From Methylobacterium ajmalii (GTDB lineage Bacteria > Pseudomonadota > Alphaproteobacteria > Rhizobiales > Beijerinckiaceae), in NCBI RefSeq assembly GCF_016613415.1, contig NZ_JACWCT010000072.1, positions 25,679-89,678 of the forward strand: a stretch of DNA of 64,000 nt, in the 5' to 3' direction. The stretch's first letter is position 1. Each line of letters begins with the position of its first letter. A program made the position numbers and the translations under genes. Below, in pieces: positions 10,688-19,473 of this stretch. Below the pieces are notes generated by a model. It saw only the letters and a program-made list of their open reading frames with translations. It was not told the DNA's origin and did not search any database.

Positions 10688-12505
10688 TCAGGCCGCGTGG
10701 TGCGTCTCGGCCAGCGCGTAGACCGGCGTGTCCAGCCCCTCCATGCGGGCCTTGAGCTGGAGCGCGAGGTAGAGCGAGTAGTGGCGCGACTGGTGCAGGT
10801 TGCCGCCGTGGAACCACAGGGCGTCCTGCCGGGTCGGCTTCCACATGTTGCGCAGCTCGCCCTCCCACGGGCCCGGGTCCTTGGTGGTGTCCGAGCCGAG
10901 GCCCCAGCACTTGCCGACCCGGTCGGCGACCTCTTGGCTGATGAGCTTCGCCGCCCAGCCGTTCATCGAGCCGTAGCCGGTGGCGTAGACGATCACGTCG
11001 GCAGGGAGCCGCGTGCCGTCGTCGAGCACCACCGCGTCCTCGGCGATCTCCTGCACCTTGCCGTGCGCCAGCTTGATCTTGCCGTCGGCGATCAGGTCGG
11101 AGGCGCCGACATCGATGTAGTAGCCGGAGCCGCGCCGCAAATACTTCATGAACAGGCCCGAGCCGTCGTCGCCGAAATCGAGCCGGAAGCCGGCCTTCTC
11201 GAGCCGGGCGTAGAAGTCGGCGTCGCGGACCTTGGCCTGCTCGTACACCGGCACGTGGAACTCGTGCATGATGCGGTAGGGCACCGAGGCGAACAGCATG
11301 TCGGCCTTGTCGGTGGTGATCCCCTTGGCGAGCGCCTCCTCGGAGTAGAGGCCGCCGAGCGCCAGCTCCATCAGCGTGTCGGACTTGACGATGTGGGTCG
11401 AGGAGCGCTGCACCATCGTAACGTCGGCGCCGTTCTCGTAGAAGTCGGCGCAGATGTCGTGGGCCGAGTTGTTGGAGCCGATCACCACCGCGCGCTTGCC
11501 GCGATAGGCCTCGCCGCCCGGGTGCCGGCTCGAATGGTGGCTCTCGCCCGCGAAGCGCTCCATGCCGGGATAGTGCGGCAGGTTCGGCACGCCCGACATG
11601 CCGGTGGCGAGCACGAGTTGCTTCGGCCGTAACGTCAGCCGCTCGCCGTCGCGGGTGAGCTCGACCACCCACTCGGCGGCGGATTCGTCGTAGCGGGCCG
11701 AATGGACCTCGGTCCTCGACCAGTAGTTCAGCTCCATAACCTTCGTGTACATCTCCAGCCAGTCGCCGACCTTGTCCTTGGCGGCGAAGACCGGCCAGTG
11801 ATCGGGGAAGGGCAGGTAGGGCAGGTGGTCGTACCAGACCGGGTCGTGCAGGTGCAGCGACTTGTAGCGGCTGCGCCACTGGTCGCCGGGCCGGTCGTGC
11901 TTGTCGACGATGAGGGCCGGCACGCCGAGGCGCTTGAGCCGGGCGCCGAGCGCGATGCCGCCCTGGCCGCCGCCGACCACCAGCGCGTAGGGCTGGCGGG
12001 TGCGGCCGAGCTCGGCCTCCTCGTCGCGCCGCCGCTCCGACCACGAGCGCCGCCCGGGCTCGACGCCGTGATGCACGCCGCGCTCGCGCCGCGGCCCGCC
12101 CGGCTCCTCGAATCCCTTCAGCTCGCGCGCCGCGGTCAGCAGCGTCCAGGCCTCCTCGCCCTTGAGCCGCAGGTAGCCGCGCCCGCGCAGGGTCGCGGTC
12201 TCGAAGGCGATCCAGGCCTCGGTGACGCCGTCGGCTTCGCTCGCCGGCTCCTCCAGGGTGAAGCTCCCGGGCGCCGCCGCGCCGAGCTGTGCCGCCAGCA
12301 TGTCGCGGATGGCGCCCCGGCCCTCCAGCGTGGTGATGTTCCAGGTGAAGGCGACGAGGTCGCGCCAGAAGCACGTCTCGGAAAACAGCTCCGCCGCGCC
12401 CGCGGCGTCGCGCGCGCTCAAGGCGGCCTCGAACCGGTCGAGCCAGCCGATCACCCGCTCGTCGGCGGGCGACAGCCGCTCCAGCTTTCCAACCACGGCG
12501 TCCAT
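10688..12505 (-). CDS. NTF2-like domain fused to flavin-containing monooxygenase
   Basis: 605 residues. ATG at 12505 sits behind a strong ribosome site (GAGGAGGAA, about 6 bases upstream); a start at 12544 is poorer. Residues about 15-135 look like a SnoaL/NTF2-like domain (GWLDRFEAALSARDAAGAAELFSETCFWRDL). A charged linker leads to a class B flavoprotein monooxygenase: FAD motif VVGGGQGGIALGARL (about 177), DRPGDQWRSRYKSLHLHDP, the FMO fingerprint-like FAGESHHSSRHPGG (about 318), NADPH motif VVIGSNNSAHDI (about 341), and ATGYGSMNGW. It probably oxygenates a ketone, amine or indole-type substrate (Baeyer-Villiger or YUCCA-like enzymes share this fold); substrate unknown. Preceded by a sigma-54 promoter and an AcoR-type activator gene. 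Confidence 0.88.
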   Translation of the reverse strand: MDAVVGKLERLSPADERVIGWLDRFEAALSARDAAGAAELFSETCFWRDLVAFTWNITTLEGRGAIRDMLAAQLGAAAPGSFTLEEPASEADGVTEAWIAFETATLRGRGYLRLKGEEAWTLLTAARELKGFEEPGGPRRERGVHHGVEPGRRSWSERRRDEEAELGRTRQPYALVVGGGQGGIALGARLKRLGVPALIVDKHDRPGDQWRSRYKSLHLHDPVWYDHLPYLPFPDHWPVFAAKDKVGDWLEMYTKVMELNYWSRTEVHSARYDESAAEWVVELTRDGERLTLRPKQLVLATGMSGVPNLPHYPGMERFAGESHHSSRHPGGEAYRGKRAVVIGSNNSAHDICADFYENGADVTMVQRSSTHIVKSDTLMELALGGLYSEEALAKGITTDKADMLFASVPYRIMHEFHVPVYEQAKVRDADFYARLEKAGFRLDFGDDGSGLFMKYLRRGSGYYIDVGASDLIADGKIKLAHGKVQEIAEDAVVLDDGTRLPADVIVYATGYGSMNGWAAKLISQEVADRVGKCWGLGSDTTKDPGPWEGELRNMWKPTRQDALWFHGGNLHQSRHYSLYLALQLKARMEGLDTPVYALAETHHAA

Positions 12506-12540
12506 CGGGGTTCCTCCTCGTTTGTTATGGGGGAGGAGGC

Positions 12541-12555
12541 GCAAGGGGTGTGCCA
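12541..12555 (-). promoter_or_regulatory. Sigma-54 (-24/-12) promoter of the flavin monooxygenase gene
   Basis: Read on the minus strand, the site is TGGCACACCCCTTGCG, matching the RpoN consensus TGGCACRNNNNTTGCW at all defined positions except the last. The expected transcription start lies near 12530, giving a leader of about 25 bases that contains the ribosome site of the gene starting at 12505. The next gene upstream on the same strand encodes a sigma-54 activator with an intact GAFTGA motif. Confidence 0.75.
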
Positions 12556-12670
12556 GCGGCGGAACCGGAGCGCCGCGCCGCGGTGGGGTTCAGCCCGAGG
12601 AGGATCGACGCCGGGATGCCCCATCGCCCGAATCGGCATCCATCCAACACACATCCTCATCCCGAGGCGT

Positions 12671-12691
12671 CGGCCCATCGACGATGGGCCG
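12671..12691. repeat. 21-bp near-perfect palindrome (10-bp arms, 1-base centre)
   Basis: CGGCCCATCG and its reverse complement flank a single A at 12681. It lies about 125 bp upstream of the -12/-24 promoter, within the usual enhancer range of sigma-54 activators, so an activator or repressor site is possible. Confidence 0.55.
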
Positions 12692-12927
12692 GCCCTGAAG
12701 GAAAGCTCCAACATGCTCGGCGATTTTTCGAACCCTCCTCCAAGATCGATCGATCGCAGATCGACACATCCGCCGGGATAAGCTCGATGGCGGGGTAGAA
12801 CGCTCCTCGCGACATCGGACCCATCGGCCGAATACGCTCCGAGAGAGGCGAGACCCGGAAGAAGGGTGTTCCTGACATCCCCTGGACCGGAGGCCCGGCA
12901 CCTCATGCGCCACGCCCGACGCCACAC

Positions 12928-12992
12928 CTGAGGCGCCCCACCTGTGGCGGACGCCCCGCCCCAGGTGGGGCACTCGCCACAGGTGGGGCGCC

Positions 12993-12996
<4 letters not shown>
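12928..12996. repeat. Three CCCCA-N2-TGGGG dyads inside a 22-bp perfect inverted repeat
   Basis: Outer arms 12928-12949 and 12975-12996 are exact reverse complements (22 bp) separated by 25 bases. Each arm holds a dyad of the form CCCCACCTGTGG (12936-12947 and, inverted, 12977-12988), and the spacer holds a third, CCCCAGGTGGGG (12959-12970). The right arm covers the stop codon of the sigma-54 activator gene. It may be a cluster of activator binding sites (UAS) for the monooxygenase promoter, a terminator, or both. Confidence 0.7.
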
Positions 12997-14948
<1,952 letters not shown>

Positions 14949-15236
14949 CGCATCCTCCCCGACCCTGTTCGGGCCATTCTGCGCGCGAACCGCGAATCGG
15001 GAAAGATCGGCGGCGCGGGGCGCCCGCCCCCCTTTGCTCCGCCGCGGCGGCGCGCTCGATAACATGCTGTTAAGACTGCTCCGAGCGCCGAGGTGTCAGA
15101 CCCATCGAATATCCGTCCATTAACGGACTCAAAACCAGGCCCAACCTACAAAAACTCAGGCTTTCAGCGCCAAGCACATACTAAATTCTTGTGCCAGCTA
15201 TAGATTTTGCCCACCTATAATTTTGGGAGGATCATC
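14949..15236. other. AT-richer divergent intergenic region upstream of the pore-former pair
   Basis: 288 bp between the divergent sigma-54 activator and toxin-like genes. About 15062-15236 is visibly much richer in A+T than the rest of the window (for example AACCTACAAAAACTCAGG and ACATACTAAATTCTTG). It ends in a good ribosome site (GGGAGG, 15225-15230). No promoter could be assigned with confidence. Confidence 0.6.
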
Positions 15237-16319
15237 ATGCTCGCTCCGGACAGATCGCGTACGGTCGCACAGATCGATCATCTGATCGTGGCGAATACCG
15301 AGGCGGTCGCATGGTGCAAGGCCATCACGGATGCCGTCCTGCCTCCGATGCCGTCTTCGGCGCCCGAATGGTATGCCGACGCGCAGGCCAAGCTGTCGGC
15401 GGCGGTGGCGGATGCTCACGGCTGGGTCCTGGATTGCGGCCCGCGGCTCTTCGCCGATTGCCTGCAATCCCATCTCACCTTCGCGAACCTGTTCTGTGCC
15501 AGCGCCGAGCGGCTGAAAGGCCCGCTCGCCGCGGCGCGCGCCCGCGGCGGCGCCCTCACCGGGGAGGAGCGGGACGCGCTGCACACGCTGCTCACCGAGC
15601 TCCTGGCGGAGGCCAAGGACCAGCACGCGACGATCCGAAGCCATCGCGACCGGCTTGAGGCGTTCCGGCGCCGGATGGACGCCCATTCGGGCGGGCTGCG
15701 GCCGATCCTCGCGCGCATCAAGACGTCGGACGCGGCCGAGCAGAAGAAGACCGACGAGATCCTGGGCAGGATCGCATCCCTGCGCGAGGAGCTCGCGGTC
15801 GTGGTGGCCGCGCAGAAATCCTCGACCGACTCGACCATGAAGGGCTCCGCCAAGAGCGTCTACGCGCTCACCTTCGGCCTCTGGTGGGCGACCGGCGCGC
15901 TGTCGGGCTCCGCGGTCGTCGGCTTCGCCATGCTGGGCTACGAGGCCTACAAGCTGAAGTCGCTCATGGTGCGCTATCGCAAGACCTTCGCGGAGATCAC
16001 GACGCTGACCAACCAGCTCGGCGACATCGGGCTGCAGGTCGTGGCGATGAGCCAGGTCGACAGCCTCCTGGCGCAGATCGAGGACAAGAACCAGCGCGCC
16101 GCGACCGGGATCGAGAGCGTCGACCTGATCTGGAGCCACCTGATCGACAAGCTTCAGACGGCGTGCGAGATCGTGTCCCAGCCGATCGCGGACATCGACG
16201 CCTACGGCGACCTGCGCAGCCTCGAATTCGCGGCAAAGTCCTGGCAGGGCCTGGCGCAGGATGCCGCCGACCGGCAGAGCCTGAAGCTCGAGGTCCAGAC
16301 CATGGATCTCGGCCGGTAG
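15237..16319 (+). CDS. Putative alpha-helical pore-forming toxin subunit A (ClyA/HBL/Xax-like)
   Basis: 360 residues, almost entirely predicted amphipathic helix, no signal peptide. ATG 15237 has GGGAGG 6 bases upstream; an in-frame ATG at 15207 lacks one. A single hydrophobic block (about 207-236, SVYALTFGLWWATGALSGSA and following) interrupts long charged helices, as the membrane-inserting tongue does in ClyA-fold toxins. C-terminal helices carry VDLIWSHLIDKL and FAAKSWQGLAQDA, the W-rich pattern of this group. The next gene encodes a second protein of equal size and plan, so a binary or multi-part toxin is inferred. I cannot name the exact family; HBL/NHE, XaxA/XaxB and Mak proteins are the relatives to test. 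Confidence 0.6.
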   Translation: MLAPDRSRTVAQIDHLIVANTEAVAWCKAITDAVLPPMPSSAPEWYADAQAKLSAAVADAHGWVLDCGPRLFADCLQSHLTFANLFCASAERLKGPLAAARARGGALTGEERDALHTLLTELLAEAKDQHATIRSHRDRLEAFRRRMDAHSGGLRPILARIKTSDAAEQKKTDEILGRIASLREELAVVVAAQKSSTDSTMKGSAKSVYALTFGLWWATGALSGSAVVGFAMLGYEAYKLKSLMVRYRKTFAEITTLTNQLGDIGLQVVAMSQVDSLLAQIEDKNQRAATGIESVDLIWSHLIDKLQTACEIVSQPIADIDAYGDLRSLEFAAKSWQGLAQDAADRQSLKLEVQTMDLGR

Positions 16320-16501
16320 ACCTCGCCCGCGAGACACCCGGTCGTCGGCGCCTCCCCGTCCGACGATCCGCGGCATGCGCCGGGACGACCGGCGCGACCG
16401 TCCTGAAACCGATTCCATCACGCCGCCCCCGGGACGGCGAGGCCGTGTCGGCCTCGTCGGGACGCGGCCGACCCGCATCGCGACATCACAGGAGCGCACC
16501 C

Positions 16502-17602
16502 ATGGCCGATCTGGCGCTGGTTCCCGATACCGCGGACACGAAGGGCAAGCTGGAGGCCGGCTTTCGCAAGAAGGCCGCGATCTGGGGCTACATCCACGAG
16601 GTCAGCCAGTTCCAGATGCCGCAATTCCCCACGGAACCCGGCTGGGCGGTGAAGTTCCGCGGCGACCTCGAGGGTGCGCGCGCGCACGCCGTGGAGTGGA
16701 CCGACACGCTCGGGCCCGAACTGTTCTCGAAGGTGCCGCAATCGATCCTCGATTACGCCAACCTGTTCTCCGCCTCGACGTCCCACCTGGTCCACATCAT
16801 GAACGATGCGGCCGAGGCGAGCCGCAGCTTCACCCCGGCCGAGGCCGAGAAGATCGACCTCCTGTTCAAGGAGCTGTCGACGGAGCTGAACGAGCAATCG
16901 TCCGAGATCGCGGCGCTCAGCCGCCGGCTGAAGGATTTCCGGAGCCTGATCCTCGCCGACCAGGTCAATTTCCGGACCGCCAGGGCGGCCGCGCACGCGG
17001 ATGCCGGCATCGCGAAGAACGAGATCGAGAAGATCACGCTTCAGATGAAGCGCATCCGCCAGGAGATCGAGAGCGCCAACCAGGCGCGGGCGCTCTCCGG
17101 GATCGGGATCGGCCTCGGGCTCTTCGTCGGCGTCGCCGCCCTCGCGCTGACGGTCGCGTCCGGCGGCCTCCTGGCCCCCCTGGCGCTCGCGGTCGCGGTC
17201 GTCGGTACGGGCGCCGGCACCTACGAGTTCGTGGCGAGCGGCAACGACATCTCCTCGTCGTATGCCGAGCTGCAGAAGCAGCTGAGCGCCCTGAGCGCGG
17301 AGAAGGCTCAGGCGGCCGCCCTGAGCCTCTTCGACCAGTCGATCGAAGCGCTCGTGGATTCGTGCGACAAGGCCCTGAGCTACCTCGACGACGTCGGCAA
17401 GATGTGGGCGACCCTGGCGAGCCGGCTCGATGCCGTCGTCAAGGACCTGCGGATCGCCAAGGACCGCACCGCGATCCTGGCTCAGCTGACCCGCGTCGAG
17501 GCGAGCCGCAAGGCCTGGCAGCAGCTGACCGATTTCGCCGTCACGCTGCAGCGCGTCGGCGAGGTCGTCGACGTGCAGCAAGCCACGGTGGCGGCCGCCT
17601 GA
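16502..17602 (+). CDS. Putative alpha-helical pore-forming toxin subunit B (ClyA/HBL/Xax-like)
   Basis: 366 residues, no signal peptide, start behind AGGAG. N-terminal helices include VPQSILDYANLFSASTSHLV, similar in pattern to LQSHLTFANLFCASAERLKG in the preceding product. A long coiled-coil-like stretch (about 110-195) is followed by a strongly hydrophobic hairpin (about 198-245, IGIGLGLFVGVAALALTVAS, then GG, then a second hydrophobic run), then further long helices with KMWATLASRLDAVVKDL and RKAWQQLTDFA. Helix-hairpin-helix with two hydrophobic strands or helices in mid-protein is the plan of alpha-pore-forming toxins. It follows subunit A by 182 bp. Alternative: a pair of membrane-remodelling or tape-like helical proteins. 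Confidence 0.6.
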   Translation: MADLALVPDTADTKGKLEAGFRKKAAIWGYIHEVSQFQMPQFPTEPGWAVKFRGDLEGARAHAVEWTDTLGPELFSKVPQSILDYANLFSASTSHLVHIMNDAAEASRSFTPAEAEKIDLLFKELSTELNEQSSEIAALSRRLKDFRSLILADQVNFRTARAAAHADAGIAKNEIEKITLQMKRIRQEIESANQARALSGIGIGLGLFVGVAALALTVASGGLLAPLALAVAVVGTGAGTYEFVASGNDISSSYAELQKQLSALSAEKAQAAALSLFDQSIEALVDSCDKALSYLDDVGKMWATLASRLDAVVKDLRIAKDRTAILAQLTRVEASRKAWQQLTDFAVTLQRVGEVVDVQQATVAAA

Positions 17603-17635
17603 GCCAACGGGCGCGCGGGTCACCGCGGCGCGCGC

Positions 17636-17659
17636 GAGGCCGGGCCTCGGCCCGGCCTC
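17636..17659. terminator. Terminator-like hairpin after the pore-former pair
   Basis: Perfect 10-bp arms (17636-17645, 17650-17659) with a CTCG loop, between the convergent toxin-like and prenyltransferase genes. It marks the likely end of the two-gene unit. Confidence 0.6.
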
Positions 17660-17677
17660 GCCGTCGAACGGCCGGTG

Positions 17678-18376
17678 TCACGCCGCCGCCGGCAGCCCGC
17701 CGAAGCGGCGCTGGCGCGCGCGGAACGCGGTCATCGCCGCGGCGAGTTCCGCCTCGCCGAAATCCGGCCAGGCGCAGGGCGTGAAGTGCAGCTCGGCATA
17801 GGCGCTCTCCCACAGCAGGAAGTCGGACAGGCGCTGCTCGCCGCTGGTGCGGATCACGAGGTCGACCGCCGGGGCGCCGTCGCCGGTGACGAGGCGGTCG
17901 AACGCCTCGCGGGTGATGGCGGGGTCCGCGGCGCGGGCGGCGGAGAGGATCGCGTCCCGGGCCGAGTAGTCGAGGGCGATGCGCAGGTGCAGGCCGGCCC
18001 CGTCGTGGGTCGCGGCCTCGGCGGCCGCGATGGCCTCCGCCAGGCCGCCGGGCAGGCGGTCGCGCCGGCCGATCACCGTGAGGCGCACGCCGTCGCGGCG
18101 CAGGACCTCGACCTCGCGGGCGAGGTAGAGGCGAAGCAGGCCCATCAGCCCCGCCACCTCGGCGGCCGGGCGGCGCCAATTGTCGGCGGAGAAGGCGTAG
18201 AGCGTCAGCGTGCCGATGCCCTGGCCGGGCGCGGCCCGCGCCACCCGCCGCACCGTGCCGACCCCGGCCTCGTGCCCGACGCAACGGGGCAGGCCGCGGC
18301 GTTCCGCCCATCGACCGTTGCCGTCCATGATCAGGCCGACATGGAGCTTGTCTTGGTGAAGCGAACCGCTTTGCAT
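17678..18376 (-). CDS. Cis-prenyltransferase (UppS/isoprenyl transferase family)
   Basis: 232 residues from ATG 18376, which has GGAGA 8 bases upstream; an in-frame TTG at 18394 is less likely. It has the family signature [19 protein letters not shown] with catalytic Asp18, [11 protein letters not shown], and the C-terminal [25 protein letters not shown]. Such enzymes condense isopentenyl diphosphate onto an allylic primer to give a Z-polyprenyl diphosphate. The housekeeping uppS of alphaproteobacteria normally precedes cdsA; here it instead follows a regulator and a membrane protein, so this may be a second, specialised copy. Its start codon lies inside a palindrome (18369-18383). Confidence 0.9.
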   Translation of the reverse strand: MQSGSLHQDKLHVGLIMDGNGRWAERRGLPRCVGHEAGVGTVRRVARAAPGQGIGTLTLYAFSADNWRRPAAEVAGLMGLLRLYLAREVEVLRRDGVRLTVIGRRDRLPGGLAEAIAAAEAATHDGAGLHLRIALDYSARDAILSAARAADPAITREAFDRLVTGDGAPAVDLVIRTSGEQRLSDFLLWESAYAELHFTPCAWPDFGEAELAAAMTAFRARQRRFGGLPAAA

Positions 18377-18383
18377 TGCAAAG
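18369..18383. promoter_or_regulatory. Operator-like palindrome CTTTGCA-T-TGCAAAG over the prenyltransferase start
   Basis: Perfect 7-bp arms around one base; the ATG at 18376 is in the centre. The TGCAAAG half-site recurs twice upstream of the membrane-protein gene (19404-19428), which suggests a shared site for the winged-helix regulator encoded between them. Confidence 0.6.
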
Positions 18384-18409
18384 TCTCCGGGCAAAAAAGG
18401 GAAGGGAGG

Positions 18410-18769
18410 TCAGGCGGGAAGGGGCTCGGGGCCGCGATCGCCCTGCCTGGCCGCCTCGGCGGCATCGCGGACCACGCGCTCCAGCACCGCGAGGTACGCG
18501 ACGAAGCGCTGCCGCCCGGCGGGGGTGAGGCGGCAGGTGGTGAGCGGGCGCCGTCCCTCGTAGCCCTTGTGGATCTCGACGAGCCCGGCCTCCTCCAGCA
18601 CGCCGAGATGGCGGCTGAGATTGCCGTCGGTCAGGCCGCAGAGCTGCTTGAGGTCGGAGAAGGCGAGGGGCTTCGGGTGGGCGGCGAGCGAGGTGAGCAG
18701 GCTGAGCCGCGCCCGCTCGTGCAGCACCCGGTCGAGCCCGTCATAAGCGTAGGGAGCGGGCTCACTCAT
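18410..18769 (-). CDS. Winged-helix transcriptional regulator (ArsR/MarR-like, PF13601 type)
   Basis: 119 residues from ATG 18769, which overlaps the stop of the upstream membrane-protein gene by 8 bases, so the two are translationally coupled. A single winged HTH is evident: LDRVLHERARLSLLTSLAAH, FSDLKQLCGLTDGNLSRHLGVLEEAGLVEI, then the wing KGYEGRRPLTTCRLTPAGRQRF. This arrangement fits the small dimeric winged-helix domain family often paired with an integral membrane protein. A shared TGCAAAGT motif before the first gene and at the downstream prenyltransferase start is a plausible binding site. Ligand unknown. Confidence 0.85.
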   Translation of the reverse strand: MSEPAPYAYDGLDRVLHERARLSLLTSLAAHPKPLAFSDLKQLCGLTDGNLSRHLGVLEEAGLVEIHKGYEGRRPLTTCRLTPAGRQRFVAYLAVLERVVRDAAEAARQGDRGPEPLPA

Positions 18770-19385
18770 GGTCGCCTCCCGGGGCGCGATGGAGGATGAG
18801 GGCGAGCAGCCCCTGGCCGAGGGCGAAGGGCAGGCCCATGGTCCAGGGCGACAGCGCATGCCCCTCGACCGAGGCCGCGATGGTGCCGAGCCCGGCGACC
18901 ACGTACCAGCCCGCCGCCAGGGCGACCGGCCGCGGCAGGGCGCGCAGGGAGGCGAACAGCCCGAGGCCGACCAGCACCTGCCACAGGCCCGGCAGCAGCC
19001 ACAGGCTCTCGGGGGCGAGGCGCGCCAGGACCAGGAGCAGCAGCGCCCCGGCGGCGCCCGCGGGCAGGAAGGCCTCGACCGCGTTGAGGATCATCGCGTC
19101 GGCCAGGCCGGAATGGTGCCGGCGGCTGCGCGCCAGCATCTCGGCCCCGATCGAGACGATCGCGACGGCGATCCAGCCGGCCAGGAAGGTCAGCGGCCGG
19201 CCGGTCGGGTCGTCGAGGAGGGCGGCCTGCGCGACCGTGGCGGCGAGCGCCAGGGCGCCGGTCGCCGCCAAAGCGGTCGGGCCGTAGCCCTGGAAGGCGG
19301 TGCCGGCGGCGACCTGGCTGCGGATCGCCGTGATGTCGGCCAGCACCCGGTCGAGGTCAGCCCTGTCGAGGTCGCGCATCGGCAT
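18762..19385 (-). CDS. Multi-pass membrane protein paired with winged-helix regulator
   Basis: 207 residues. A charged N-terminus with MPMRDLDRADLDRVLADITAIRS is followed by about six hydrophobic segments (TALAATGALALAATVAQAAL; FLAGWIAVAIVSIG; LPAGAAGALLLLVLARLA; LWLLPGLWQVLVGLGLFASL; VALAAGWYVVAGLGTIAA; MGLPFALGQGLLALIL). No catalytic motif is recognised. It is the first gene of a likely three-gene unit with the regulator and prenyltransferase. The start may be 19385 or ATG 19379. Function unknown; a sensor or anti-regulator partner is an inference from the overlap. Confidence 0.75.
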   Translation of the reverse strand: MPMRDLDRADLDRVLADITAIRSQVAAGTAFQGYGPTALAATGALALAATVAQAALLDDPTGRPLTFLAGWIAVAIVSIGAEMLARSRRHHSGLADAMILNAVEAFLPAGAAGALLLLVLARLAPESLWLLPGLWQVLVGLGLFASLRALPRPVALAAGWYVVAGLGTIAASVEGHALSPWTMGLPFALGQGLLALILHRAPGGDHE

Positions 19386-19394
19386 CCCGCATCA

Positions 19395-19428
19395 ACTTTC
19401 CGATGCAAAGTACGCCGATGTGCAAAGT
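19395..19428. promoter_or_regulatory. Tandem TGCAAAGT operator-like sites upstream of the membrane-protein gene
   Basis: TGCAAAGT occurs at 19404-19411 and again at 19421-19428, 17 bases apart; the first also forms a dyad with ACTTT at 19395-19399. The same half-site makes the palindrome at 18369-18383. Probable autoregulatory sites of the winged-helix protein. Confidence 0.55.
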
Positions 19429-19473
19429 CGCGCAAGCGGGATCGGGCGGCGCTCCGCGCCGCCCGTCCGGGTC

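Larger units (their letters stand above)
12506..12992. other. Regulatory intergenic region between the sigma-54 activator and monooxygenase genes
   Basis: 487 bp without a credible gene. From the monooxygenase side it holds the ribosome site, a sigma-54 promoter (12541-12555), a 10-bp-arm palindrome (12671-12691) and three related dyads at 12936-12988. The remainder shows no codon-like pattern I trust. Confidence 0.7.

Noticed and set aside
8781..12374. Very long antisense reading frame across ggt and the monooxygenase
   Set aside because: High GC makes stop codons rare; the translation is low-complexity Arg/Gly/Ala-rich, and well supported genes occupy other frames.
15181..15196. Minus-strand TGGCACAAGAATTTAG as a sigma-54 promoter
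   Set aside because: The -12 GC element is absent (TTTAG instead of TTGCA), unlike the good match at 12541-12555.
15216..15221. TATAAT as the -10 box of the pore-former pair
   Set aside because: It is only 15 bases before the ATG and would put the start of transcription inside the ribosome site; no -35 box at the right spacing.
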